Origin: Armatimonadota bacterium
GTDB lineage: Bacteria; Armatimonadota; Fervidibacteria; Fervidibacterales; Thermosaccharophagaceae
DNA length: 50,247 bases
Direction of reading: 5' to 3'
NCBI GenBank assembly: GCA_025062195.1
Contig: JANXAS010000022.1
Location: 1-50,247 of the forward strand
Shown here: in pieces, positions 41,284-49,574 of the stretch
How the letters are laid out: the number at the start of each line of letters is the position of its first letter
How positions within the stretch are numbered: the first letter of the stretch is position 1
Notes under the pieces: generated by a model
Told to the model about the DNA's origin: nothing
The model's database searches: none
The model's input: the letters and a program-made list of their open reading frames with translations, nothing else
Program-made: the position numbers and the translations under genes

Positions 41284-42858
41284 ATGAACGATGGTATTGG
41301 GATATTGACGGCGATAACTTTCCTTCCAGCGCTCGGAACAATGCTCATCATTTTGACACCGAGGAAACATACTCCTCTCATAAGGGCAATTGCGCACTGC
41401 ATAAGTGCGTTCGTGCTCATCCTATCGCTCTTCATGTTCGCCGACTTGGACAGAAGTTCACCTCATATGCAATTCGTTGAGCGCTTCCTTTGGATACCAG
41501 TCATCAACATCAGATATTACTTTGGTGTTGATGGGCTGAGTGCGCCACTCGTTGTTCTCACTGCGCTCCTCTCATTCCTATCAATCGTCTATTCGCCGAC
41601 TGCCATACGGCATCGCGAAAAGGAATACTATGCCCTCTTCCTTCTCCTTGAGACAGGCATGATTGGTGTCTTCACAGCTCTCGACTTCATCTTCTTCTAC
41701 ATCTTCTGGGAGGTCAGTCTTGTGCCGATGTATTTCCTCATAGGGATTTGGGGTGGGCCAAAGCGAGAGTATGCAGCCATCAAGTTTTTCCTATACACGC
41801 TATTTGGCTCGGTTTTCATGTTGCTTGCCATACTCACCCTCTACTACTTTAGCGGACCACCATCATACGATCCGACGCAGCAGCGCACATTTGATATGCT
41901 TGAGTTGATACGCCAGCAACCACTTAGAGGGCACATTATAGCTCAGCTGCTTTGCTTCCTCGGCTTCTATCTCGCCTTCGCCATAAAGGTTCCGGTCTTC
42001 CCGTTCCACACATGGCTTCCAGATGCTCATGTTGAGGCGCCAACTGCAGGGAGCGTATTACTTGCCGGCATATTGTTGAAGATGGGCACTTACGGAATGG
42101 TGCGCGTCCTGTTGCCGCTTTTTCCAGAAGCTTGCTCAATCTTTTGGAAGCCTATGGCAGTGCTCGCCATCATCAACATAATCTACGGAGCTTTAGTGGC
42201 TATGGGACAGGACGACCTGAAGAAACTCGTAGCATACTCAAGCATTGCTCACATGGGCTTTGTCATGCTTGGTGTGGCTGCTGCAGCGAGAGCGAGTTTT
42301 GAAGTTCCAAGCACATATCTTGAAACTCTTGTCCGAGCAAAGATAATGGCACTAAACGGTGCAACGCTTGAGATGATCGCTCACGGTCTAATCACCGGGA
42401 GCTTGTTCCTTCTTGTCGGTGTCATTTATGAGCGCGTGCACCATCGCGACCTCAACTCTTTTGGCGGGCTTTGGAATCAGATGCCGGTTTACAGTTCCGT
42501 GCTTGCGTTCATGGCACTGGCGTCGCTGGGCTTGCCTGGTTTGGCTGGCTTTTGGGCTGAGTTCTTGGCGCTAATGGGCGCTTTCGGAGTGTATGGCCGT
42601 TTTGCGTGGCTCGCCGTCTTTGGTATCGTCATAGTTGCAGCCTTCTTCCTCTGGATGTTACAGCGAATGCTTATGGGTTCGTTACCGAAAGGGTATGAGA
42701 CACTTAAGGACATGGATATGCGTGAGTCAATTTCTCTCTTCCCGCTCGTCTTCATTGTTTTCCTTCTCGGCATCTATCCACAGATTGTGCTTGATCCGAT
42801 AAATGTGGTCATGACGCACATCGTTAAGTCAATAACACTATATTCAGGCATTGATTAA
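41284..42858 (+). CDS. nuoM: NADH-quinone oxidoreductase subunit M
   Basis: A 524-residue proton-pumping subunit of about fourteen helices. Signatures: YFGVDGLSAPLVVLTALL, FYIFWEVSLVPMYFLIGIWGG, KVPVFPFHTWLPDAHVEAPT, SVLLAGILLKMGTYGMVR, AYSSIAHMGFVMLG and GLPGLAGFWAEFLALMG. The start ATG 41284 follows GAAAGGGTGACC. It is followed by nuoN after 21 bp. Motifs are complete, so the pump module looks functional. Confidence 0.97.
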   Translation: MNDGIGILTAITFLPALGTMLIILTPRKHTPLIRAIAHCISAFVLILSLFMFADLDRSSPHMQFVERFLWIPVINIRYYFGVDGLSAPLVVLTALLSFLSIVYSPTAIRHREKEYYALFLLLETGMIGVFTALDFIFFYIFWEVSLVPMYFLIGIWGGPKREYAAIKFFLYTLFGSVFMLLAILTLYYFSGPPSYDPTQQRTFDMLELIRQQPLRGHIIAQLLCFLGFYLAFAIKVPVFPFHTWLPDAHVEAPTAGSVLLAGILLKMGTYGMVRVLLPLFPEACSIFWKPMAVLAIINIIYGALVAMGQDDLKKLVAYSSIAHMGFVMLGVAAAARASFEVPSTYLETLVRAKIMALNGATLEMIAHGLITGSLFLLVGVIYERVHHRDLNSFGGLWNQMPVYSSVLAFMALASLGLPGLAGFWAEFLALMGAFGVYGRFAWLAVFGIVIVAAFFLWMLQRMLMGSLPKGYETLKDMDMRESISLFPLVFIVFLLGIYPQIVLDPINVVMTHIVKSITLYSGID

Positions 42859-42879
42859 CGGTTTGTGAGGCTGAGAGGA

Positions 42880-44415
42880 ATGGATGAGCTGACAGTGCTG
42901 CTTGGTTACTTTGCTTCGGAGATGGTTTTAGCGATCGGTGGTATAGCCATACTTGTCATAAATTTCACATCACCCAATGTTAAAGGGCGCTATCTTGGCT
43001 ATCTTGCGGCGTGCACTGTTGGAGTATCGGCATTCATCATGCCGTGGCAGGGTTGGTTTGTATTTGAAGCTCAGCTTGTAAGGTCAACGCTCCGTCCATT
43101 CTTTAGCTTTTGTCTCTCCCCGGATATGTATGCCACTTACTTCAAGTTCGCAATTGCCATTGGGATGTTGATCACAATTCTCGCATCGCTTGATTATGTT
43201 GAAGCAAGGCTTAATGGAGTTTCTGCTGAGCTATATGCATTGCTTTGCTTCGCCACTTTGAGCATGTCTTTCATGGTGTCGGCTGTGGAGCTAATAACGC
43301 TTTTCCTTGCAATAGAGCTTACAAGCATAGCATCCTATGCGCTTGCCTCCCTTGATACTTCCAATCCACGCTCCGTTGAAGCCGGCATCAAATACTTTCT
43401 CACCGGCGCAGCTGCAACCGCAGTCAGCCTTTACGGAATGTCGCTCATTTATGCCTTCTCAGGCACCACAAACCTTCGTGAGATACTAAACATGCAGACG
43501 GAAGTCGGCGCTCAATTTCCGCATCTAATCCTTGTCAGCCTCATAATGGTGATGGCATCGCTCGGCTTCAAGGGGGCGCTTGTCCCATTTCATGCGTGGG
43601 CTCCGGATACATACGAGGGTGCTCCTACACCTGTAACTACATTTCTTGCAGCTGCGTCAAAGGTGGCAGCAGTTGGCTTAATTGCGCGCTTCATGATTTA
43701 TGGCTTCTCAGAATCTCTGGAGCTGTGGCGTCCAGTAATTTCAACGATCAGTGCCCTGACCATGACTGTGGGAAACCTCTTTGCCATACCGCAGCGCAAC
43801 ATAAAGCGCATGCTTGCCTACTCAAGCATAGCGCATGCCGGTTACATGCTTATTGGACTTGCAGCGGTCTCGCAAGCCGAGATTGACTTTATGATGGGTA
43901 AGGGCTTACTTGAACGCACCGATGTTGCAATGACTGGCTTTCTCCTTTACGCCCTCGGCTATGCGTTTGCCACCGGCGGTGCGTTTACTGTAGTGCTCGC
44001 AGTTTCTCACTTGCTCGGCACCGAAGAGATACCCGAATATGATGGGCTATCACAACGGATGCCACACTTGGCTTGGGCACTCACCATATTCTTTCTCTCG
44101 CTAATCGGTATACCGCCGTTCGTCGGTTTTTTCACGAAGGCTTTTGTCTTTGCTGGAGCAATATATTCCGGCTTGGGCTGGCTTTCAATTGTCGGAGTGC
44201 TGAATAGCGTCGTCTCGGGATACTACTACCTCAATGTTGTAAGGCATATGTTCTTGCTTCCGCCAAAGGCGCAGTCCGTGGAACGCACTGCGCCATCCAC
44301 CGATGCCGCATTGCTCATAGCGCTGCTTGGAACTGTCGTAGTTGGGCTGCTGCCAAACCCATTCTTGCAATGGATTAGAGATGCACTTAACGGTGTCATA
44401 TTGATGTTGCGCTGA
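42880..44415 (+). CDS. nuoN: NADH-quinone oxidoreductase subunit N
   Basis: A 511-residue proton-pumping subunit, last of the nuo run. Signatures: ELITLFLAIELTSIASYALA, GIKYFLTGAAATAVSLYGMSLIY (in parts), FKGALVPFHAWAPDTYEGAP, PVTTFLAAASKVAAVG, LAYSSIAHAGYMLIGLAA and LSLIGIPPFVGFFTKAFVF. ATG 42880 is chosen (MDELTVLLGYF) with GTGAGG upstream; GTG 42865 would place the start inside that site. ndk follows after 34 bp. Confidence 0.97.
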   Translation: MDELTVLLGYFASEMVLAIGGIAILVINFTSPNVKGRYLGYLAACTVGVSAFIMPWQGWFVFEAQLVRSTLRPFFSFCLSPDMYATYFKFAIAIGMLITILASLDYVEARLNGVSAELYALLCFATLSMSFMVSAVELITLFLAIELTSIASYALASLDTSNPRSVEAGIKYFLTGAAATAVSLYGMSLIYAFSGTTNLREILNMQTEVGAQFPHLILVSLIMVMASLGFKGALVPFHAWAPDTYEGAPTPVTTFLAAASKVAAVGLIARFMIYGFSESLELWRPVISTISALTMTVGNLFAIPQRNIKRMLAYSSIAHAGYMLIGLAAVSQAEIDFMMGKGLLERTDVAMTGFLLYALGYAFATGGAFTVVLAVSHLLGTEEIPEYDGLSQRMPHLAWALTIFFLSLIGIPPFVGFFTKAFVFAGAIYSGLGWLSIVGVLNSVVSGYYYLNVVRHMFLLPPKAQSVERTAPSTDAALLIALLGTVVVGLLPNPFLQWIRDALNGVILMLR

Positions 44416-44449
44416 GTCTAACCAGTTTGACAGCAGCTGGTGATGCCAT

Positions 44450-44899
44450 ATGGCGAAGGAGCGCACCTTCGTTATGCTTAAGCCAGATGCCATACAACGG
44501 CGCTTAGTTGGCGAAATTATCTCTCGGCTTGAGCGCAAGGGATTAAAGCTTGTCGGGATCAAAATGGTTTGGATGAGCCGTCAGAAAGCCGAAGAGCTAT
44601 ATGCCATGCACATTGGCAAGCCATTCTTTGACGCCCTTGTTACATTTGTGACTTCTTCGCCAGTGATCGTAATGGCATGGGAAGGTGAAAATGCAATAGC
44701 AGCAATCAGACAGCTCATTGGGACAACCAATCCCATTGAAGCCGATGTTGGCAGTATAAGGGGCGACTTTGGGCTAAGCACAACTTTAAACCTGATACAC
44801 GGTGCGGACTCAAAACAATCGGCGATAAGGGAGATTGAGCTGTTCTTCTCCGAAGACGAGCTTTTCAGTCATGACCTTTGTGACGATGCATGGATATAG
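44450..44899 (+). CDS. ndk: Nucleoside diphosphate kinase
   Basis: A 149-residue enzyme that exchanges phosphates between nucleoside tri- and diphosphates through a phosphohistidine. His117 in NLIHGADS is the phosphorylated residue. TFVMLKPDAIQRRLVGEII and GGxxP-equivalent IGTTNPIEADVGSIRGDFG are normal. It ends with an acidic ELFFSEDELFSHDLCDDAWI tail typical of thermophile/cyanobacterial-type Ndk. It may share the nuo transcript. The 240 bp after it carry no gene. Confidence 0.97.
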   Translation: MAKERTFVMLKPDAIQRRLVGEIISRLERKGLKLVGIKMVWMSRQKAEELYAMHIGKPFFDALVTFVTSSPVIVMAWEGENAIAAIRQLIGTTNPIEADVGSIRGDFGLSTTLNLIHGADSKQSAIREIELFFSEDELFSHDLCDDAWI

Positions 44900-45139
44900 C
44901 TGTGGTGCTCAACGGGGCGAAATATCGGCTAAGGCAAGTGAGTTGGAGTTCGGCGATGTCTCACATCATATGCTTCGTGTTCAGTTTGCCAGCTGAGCGC
45001 ATATGAGGGGCTTTAGCTCAGAGCATGCAGGTGGTCAATTTCAGTCGGGTGGCAATATATTTGATGCTTTTGGAGAGCAGTTACGTGCGCCCTTTCCAAT
45101 CGGCGCTGCGGGTAGTTATAGCTCATGCAGGTGATTTGA

Positions 45140-46159
45140 ATGAACCAAAAACCTCAATTCGCTCTCGATGCCAAGCTTGGCGAAGCTCAATGGTTCACCG
45201 CCATTCAGGACTCAATGGAATGGGTTGAAGAGTTATTGCATGAGTGTGTTGCCTCTGCAGGGGGCAAATTGAAAGAGATTGCCAGCCACATACTTAGCTC
45301 CGGCGGAAAACGGCTTCGCCCAATCCTCACGCTGTTATCTGGGTGGGTGATGGGCAATATAAACGAGCGCACAATAGCATATGCAGCTGCAATTGAGCTG
45401 ATACACGCCGCCAGCTTGCTTCACGATGATGTCATTGATGGTGCGAGGGTGCGCCGAGGGAGGGCTACGGCTAATGCTCTTTGGGGCGATAGCGCTGCAA
45501 TAGTTGGCGGTGATTTCTTAATCGCTTGGGCTTTTAATTTGCTTTCAAGGCACGCCGATGAGCGTGTGATGCAAGACATAGCTGAGACGGCACAAAAAAT
45601 GTGTCATGGTCAAATGCTTGAGCTGTCGCACGCATTTGATGTTCAGATGACCAGCGAGCGTTATCTTGAAATCATAAGGCTGAAGACTGCTGAATTGTTC
45701 GCGTCTGCGTGTTTTGCTGGAAGCCTCTCTGCGGGAGCTGCCATTGAACATGCAACTCACCTGCGCAGCTTCGGCTTACTAATCGGGATGACTTTCCAAA
45801 TTGTTGATGACCTCCTTGACCTCATCGGGAGCGAAAGCAAGCTCGGTAAGCCAATAGGGCAGGATTTGAGAGGTGGCAAAATAACACTGCCATTGATTGA
45901 GCTGCTAAAGGAAATTAGAAAGGATGGGGAGAGCGCGATTTTAAGGCAGGTTGGGGTTTCATTGAATGAAAGGAACGTTTGTGACGAACTCATAATTACG
46001 CTGCGTGAGTTTATCATCAGCTATGGCATTGATAAGCGCATCAGGCTGTATGCAAGGCAACTTGCTGATGATGCCATAGAGATATTAAAGCTCTTACCAA
46101 CAAAGCGCTGTGGTGTGCTCTCAAGTTTCGCAAGGTTCATCGTTGACAGGGAGTTGTGA
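45140..46159 (+). CDS. trans-Polyprenyl diphosphate synthase
   Basis: A 339-residue isoprenyl chain-elongating enzyme. The first aspartate-rich motif DDVID is at residues 96-100 (SLLHDDVIDGARVRRG) and the second, DDLLD, at 223-227 (GMTFQIVDDLLDLIG). GGKRLRP near residue 55 binds pyrophosphate, and KTAELFASACFAG is the usual helix. Small residues before the first motif suggest a long-chain (hepta- to decaprenyl) product, the side chain of a quinone, which would suit the complex I genes upstream. Undecaprenyl synthesis is excluded, since that uses the unrelated cis enzymes. The start ATG follows GCAGGTGATTTGA. Confidence 0.92.
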   Translation: MNQKPQFALDAKLGEAQWFTAIQDSMEWVEELLHECVASAGGKLKEIASHILSSGGKRLRPILTLLSGWVMGNINERTIAYAAAIELIHAASLLHDDVIDGARVRRGRATANALWGDSAAIVGGDFLIAWAFNLLSRHADERVMQDIAETAQKMCHGQMLELSHAFDVQMTSERYLEIIRLKTAELFASACFAGSLSAGAAIEHATHLRSFGLLIGMTFQIVDDLLDLIGSESKLGKPIGQDLRGGKITLPLIELLKEIRKDGESAILRQVGVSLNERNVCDELIITLREFIISYGIDKRIRLYARQLADDAIEILKLLPTKRCGVLSSFARFIVDREL

Positions 46160-46192
46160 ATTTCGTGCACTTTTGTGGGGGTGCATTTTAGC

Positions 46193-46954
46193 GTGAAGGC
46201 GATAGTGCTTGCCGCAGGGTATGCAACAAGGCTTTATCCGCTCACACTGAATAAAGCAAAGCCGTTGCTTACCATTGCTGGCAGACCAATGATTGAGCAT
46301 GTGCTCATGCGAATTGCACCGCTTGAAGAAGTTGATGAAGTGCATATCATTACTAACGATCGCTTCTATCCTGACTTTGCTTCGTGGCTTAGTTCATTCG
46401 CCCCTTCATTCTGCAAGCCCATATTGCTTCATAACGATGGCACAAGGACGAACGAGGAGAGAATGGGTGCTATTGGCGACTTAGCTTTTGTCGTTAGCTC
46501 AAGCAGCATTAACGAGTATTGTCTCGTCGTGGCTGGCGACAACATCTTTGACTTTGACTTGCGCGGGTTTGCCCAGTTCGCATCTGAACACGGCACCACT
46601 GTCGGATTATACAGAGTGAACAACCTTGAACTGGTAAAGCGATACAGCGCTGTTGAAGTTGATGAATCATGGCGCATTATCCATTTTGAGGAAAAGCCGA
46701 AAAACCCAAAGACAAGCCTCACAGCGATATGCCTTTACATATTCAAGCCGCCTCACTTAAGGTTGCTTGACGAGTATCTTGCCGAAGGACAGCCCAAGGA
46801 CGAACCGGGATATCTGATTCAATGGCTACATAAGCGAGTTGATGTTTACGGCTATCCGTTTGTCGGAACATGGTTTGATATCGGAGACCATGAGAGCCTG
46901 CGATTGGCTGATGAAGTTTTCAGGTCACTTTTGGAGGCAAGTGGGATACAGTGA
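46193..46954 (+). CDS. Sugar-phosphate nucleotidyltransferase
   Basis: A 253-residue GT-A-fold NTP transferase of the glucose-1-phosphate thymidylyl/uridylyltransferase type. The N-terminal loop LAAGYATRLYPLT is followed by KAKPLLTIAGRPMIEH, VVAGDNIFDFDL (metal Asp), FEEKPKNPKTSLTAICLYIF and GTWFDIGDHESL. It lacks any C-terminal beta-helix, so it is not a GlmU-like bifunctional enzyme. It activates a sugar-1-phosphate as a nucleotide sugar, probably feeding glycosyltransferases such as those at 22-27 kb; base and sugar are unknown. I use GTG 46193 (MKAIVLAAG) after GGGGGTG. Its 3' end overlaps the convergent tsaD by 35 bp. Confidence 0.9.
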   Translation: MKAIVLAAGYATRLYPLTLNKAKPLLTIAGRPMIEHVLMRIAPLEEVDEVHIITNDRFYPDFASWLSSFAPSFCKPILLHNDGTRTNEERMGAIGDLAFVVSSSSINEYCLVVAGDNIFDFDLRGFAQFASEHGTTVGLYRVNNLELVKRYSAVEVDESWRIIHFEEKPKNPKTSLTAICLYIFKPPHLRLLDEYLAEGQPKDEPGYLIQWLHKRVDVYGYPFVGTWFDIGDHESLRLADEVFRSLLEASGIQ

Positions 46955-47972
46955 CATCCTCTAAATCCCAAACGGCGATTGCGTCCACATCCAAATTGGC
47001 TGTCAATCCCCTTTCAAGCCTGTAATAACCAGCACAAGCTGTCATTGCAGCATTATCCGTGCACAGTATAATTGGCGGTATTACAAGCTTTATGCCGTAG
47101 CCCGATGTAAGCTCATTCATTCTCTGGCGCAACCTTCTGTTTGCTGCCACTCCACCAACAACTGCCAATGCATTTGCTTTGGTCATCTGTATAGCTCTCT
47201 CAGTTTGTTGTATGAGCATATCTACTACGGCTTCTTGAAAACTTGCAGCTATGTCTGGGACGGTGTATTGCGAAGCGCTCTTGTCGGCGAGAATGTCACG
47301 ATAGCCCTCAACGAAGCGCGCCACCGCCGTTTTCAACCCGGCAAAGCTGAAGTCAAGTGATCCACCCATGTCAGCTCTCGGGAAGGCAATAGCGCTTGGG
47401 CTGCCATTTGTTGCAGCCTTGTCAATTGCAGGGCCGCCCGGAAAGCCCAACCCGAGCACCCTTGCAACCTTGTCAAAAGCCTCACCAGCAGCATCGTCCC
47501 TTGTGCGCCCGAGGACTTCGTATTTTCCCAAGTCATGCGCATACACGAGTTCGGAATGACCGCCAGAAACTATGAGGCATAGGAAGGGGAAGTCAAGCTC
47601 ATTATCGGCGAGGAAGGCTGAGAGCATATGCCCTTCAAGGTGGTTAACAGGGATCAAAGGTTTGTTAAGCGCAGCGCATATAGCTTTTGCAACCGCCAAT
47701 CCAACTGCAAGTGAGCTTATCAATCCCGGCCCGCATGTGACGGCGACACCATCAATGCTGTTAAGCTCTACAGATGCTTCCTTTAGCGCCAAGTCAAGTG
47801 CCGGGAAGAGGAGTTCCACATGTTTCCGTGAAGCGATCTCGGGAACGATGCCGCCAAAGTGCTTGTGCCAATCAGCTTGCGAGCAAACGATATTGGAGAG
47901 TATTGTCCTGCCATCTCGCACAAGCGCAACTGATGTCTCATCACAAGATGTCTCAATGCCGAGCACCACCAT
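46920..47972 (-). CDS. tsaD: tRNA N6-threonylcarbamoyladenosine transferase TsaD
   Basis: A 350-residue ASKHA-fold protein that transfers threonylcarbamoyl to A37 of tRNAs reading ANN codons, with TsaB, TsaC and TsaE. The N-terminal VLGIETSCDETSVA is typical; the metal ligands His111 and His115 are in HLEGHMLSAF, and the third ligand is the Asp of CTDNAAMTA. SFAGLKTAVARF and GGVAANRRLRQRM are present. The start is ATG 47972 (MVVLGIETS) with AAGGGGTG upstream; GTG 47984 falls in that site. Its last 35 bp overlap the end of the nucleotidyltransferase gene on the other strand. Confidence 0.97.
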   Translation of the reverse strand: MVVLGIETSCDETSVALVRDGRTILSNIVCSQADWHKHFGGIVPEIASRKHVELLFPALDLALKEASVELNSIDGVAVTCGPGLISSLAVGLAVAKAICAALNKPLIPVNHLEGHMLSAFLADNELDFPFLCLIVSGGHSELVYAHDLGKYEVLGRTRDDAAGEAFDKVARVLGLGFPGGPAIDKAATNGSPSAIAFPRADMGGSLDFSFAGLKTAVARFVEGYRDILADKSASQYTVPDIAASFQEAVVDMLIQQTERAIQMTKANALAVVGGVAANRRLRQRMNELTSGYGIKLVIPPIILCTDNAAMTACAGYYRLERGLTANLDVDAIAVWDLEDVTVSHLPPKVT

Positions 47973-48052
47973 ATTCGTATGCACCCCTTATGCCATTGGT
48001 AACGGTCATCTTTTGAGCTATCATGCGGTTAAGTTATAAGTGATGCTTCCAA

Positions 48053-48388
48053 TCGTAGGGCAAGCCTATTGGTTTGCCAAACTTCGGCTTTTTTCCTTTT
48101 GTAGCATGGTTCGTAGTGAACCATAAAGAGATAGCGTAACGGCGTTTTCAACGGCACTCCACTTCGTTTCGTGCCTTACTACAAACTGCCCCATTGGATT
48201 TTTTCGGCTCGGCAGTAGCCTCGCCCCCCAATTTTTCGTCACGATTTTTTTCGTCATCTCGTAAGGCAAGCCTACTGGCTTGCCGAATTTTTTCGTCCCA
48301 TTTTTCGGTTGGGCAGTAGCCCGACCCTCGAATTTTTCTGTCACAATTTTTTCTCATTCGTAGGGCATGCCTGTGGCTTGCCGAACTT
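48053..48388. repeat. Array of alternating hairpins, about 100-bp period
   Basis: Two hairpin types alternate. Type A: GGCAAGCC-TATT-GGTTTGCC (48059-48078), GGCAC..GTGCC (48153-48175, weak), GGCAAGCC-TACT-GGCTTGCC (48265-48284), GGCATGCC-TGT-GGCTTGCC (48364-48382). Type B: ATGGTTC-GTAGT-GAACCAT (48106-48124), GGCTCGGC-AGTA-GCCTCGCC (48206-48225, two mismatches), GGTTGGGC-AGTA-GCCCGACC (48307-48326). Between them lie T-rich spacers such as AATTTTTCGTCAC. The last two B+A units are clearly homologous. Open frames on the minus strand here have protein sequences that simply repeat with the DNA, so I treat the whole 492-bp gap (47973-48464) as non-coding. Confidence 0.75.
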
Positions 48389-48464
48389 CGACAGTTTTTA
48401 GGCAACCTTTTCCAACGCTGCTTTAGCATCTTAAATGTTAGCACCGCTGTATCCTTTGCCATCC

Positions 48465-49055
48465 CTATCGCTTTGAGATCCGCCTAAGTATGGAGCGCAA
48501 GCGGTCATAGTCATCCTTAATGAGGCGTGACAGTTCCTTCCCTACCGACACAAGATATGCGTGGTCGTAATCATGTGCTTCCCAAGCATGTCTACAGGCG
48601 GCTATGAGCAACTCATCCCTTATGCCCTTTCCAGACGCCGAGATGAGTCTTAGGTAGTCAAACTCCTCGGTGAAGCGCCTGACCTCGTCGCTATCGCATT
48701 CGTAAACGAAGCTATGCAACTTCGGCGGTATCGGTGGAAGTGCTTGTCTCATAGCACCCTCAAACTCGTAACCGACTATCAGCCCTCTGAAGTCCGTCTT
48801 TAGCAGTTCAAAGATTTGTGGTTGTTCCTCGCGTAACTCCTCCTCGGTCTTGCCATATGCCATTGGGCGGCGTGTCGGGTCAATGCTGTGAGTGATTATC
48901 TCATAAACGAGGGCGTAGATTGGCGGCTCTGATTCAACTCGGACAAGTGAGCCAAAGGGAGGTGAGGTGTGCAACTTGCAGCACTGCGCCACAAACTCAG
49001 TCGTGCAACTCTCAATCACCTCGCCAACATGAAGCAAAACTCTGCTCTCCTTCAT
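48465..49055 (-). CDS. HAS-barrel domain protein
   Basis: A 196-residue protein resembling the HAS-barrel proteins common in cyanobacteria. The N-terminal barrel includes VGEVIESCTTEFVAQCCKLH, PPFGSLVRVE and IYALVYEIITHSIDPTRRP. Next come LREEQPQIFELLKTDFRGLI, PPIPPKLHSFVYECDSDEV, FDYLRLI and the end KDDYDRLRSILRRI. The HAS barrel is the N-terminal domain shared by HerA helicases and ATP synthase subunits; here it stands without an ATPase. Such proteins are often encoded beside a HerA-like ATPase, and a NurA gene is in this window, but HerA is not seen. The start ATG has no strong ribosome site (GAGGGGTGCAATTTAGACC lies before it). Function unknown. Confidence 0.7.
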   Translation of the reverse strand: MKESRVLLHVGEVIESCTTEFVAQCCKLHTSPPFGSLVRVESEPPIYALVYEIITHSIDPTRRPMAYGKTEEELREEQPQIFELLKTDFRGLIVGYEFEGAMRQALPPIPPKLHSFVYECDSDEVRRFTEEFDYLRLISASGKGIRDELLIAACRHAWEAHDYDHAYLVSVGKELSRLIKDDYDRLRSILRRISKR

Positions 49056-49574
49056 GGTCTAAATTGCACCCCTCACCAAATTGTGCATGACTTTTAGCTG
49101 GCAGCCGTTGAGGCTATATTTACAGGGCGCTGCGTCAGCAAAATTGGATGTGAAACTACTTCAACAAGCAAGCTGCGATGTGAAACAGTTTGGCAGAGCG
49201 CAAAACATAAGTGATGCAAACTGCGGGCAAATATTAGTCTGCCCGCTAAACTTTCAGGCGCATTGGGACCTGCAACATGCGATTAAAATCGTGTAGGAGT
49301 TACACAGCTGGATATAGAGACAGCTGTCACGCTGCCGCCATCATTCGCTTTTGAACGATGTCCACACCGTAAATCGCAAATGACGCATTAGGTAGAAGCA
49401 ACTTCAGCTGCGAAAAATTTTTCCTTTCAAGCCGCTAAAATTCTGTTCGTGGCTAAAGCCTCTCCCAATTGCTTTTGGATTTGCAGTTTACGCCGTTTGC
49501 GTTGTTCGCTTATGTGTGATTTTCTGACGGGCTATCGTCCACCACTACAAACAACATCAACTACATAACTCACA
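49056..49574. other. 519-bp gene-free stretch with AGGAGTTACACAG motif
   Basis: No convincing coding frame, tRNA or terminator is seen. TAGGAGTTACACAGCTG at 49294-49310 matches the ends of the element at 34432-34531 and the copy at 28482; CAGCTG recurs 16 bp later. No inverted partner copy is found nearby, so this may be a solo end. Confidence 0.45.

Noticed and set aside
45006-45055. tRNA-like start GGGGCTTTAGCTCAG
   Set aside because: No anticodon arm, T-loop (GGTTCGA) or acceptor complement follows; a chance match or very old fragment.
48066-48462. Two minus-strand open frames of 92 and 104 codons
   Set aside because: Their proteins repeat in step with the hairpin array (for example KFGKPVGLPYEMTKK), have no ribosome sites and lie wholly in repeats.
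49354-49376. ACGATGTCCACACCGTAAATCG, similar to a 16S rRNA segment
   Set aside because: The likeness is about 20 bases only; flanks have no rRNA sequence.
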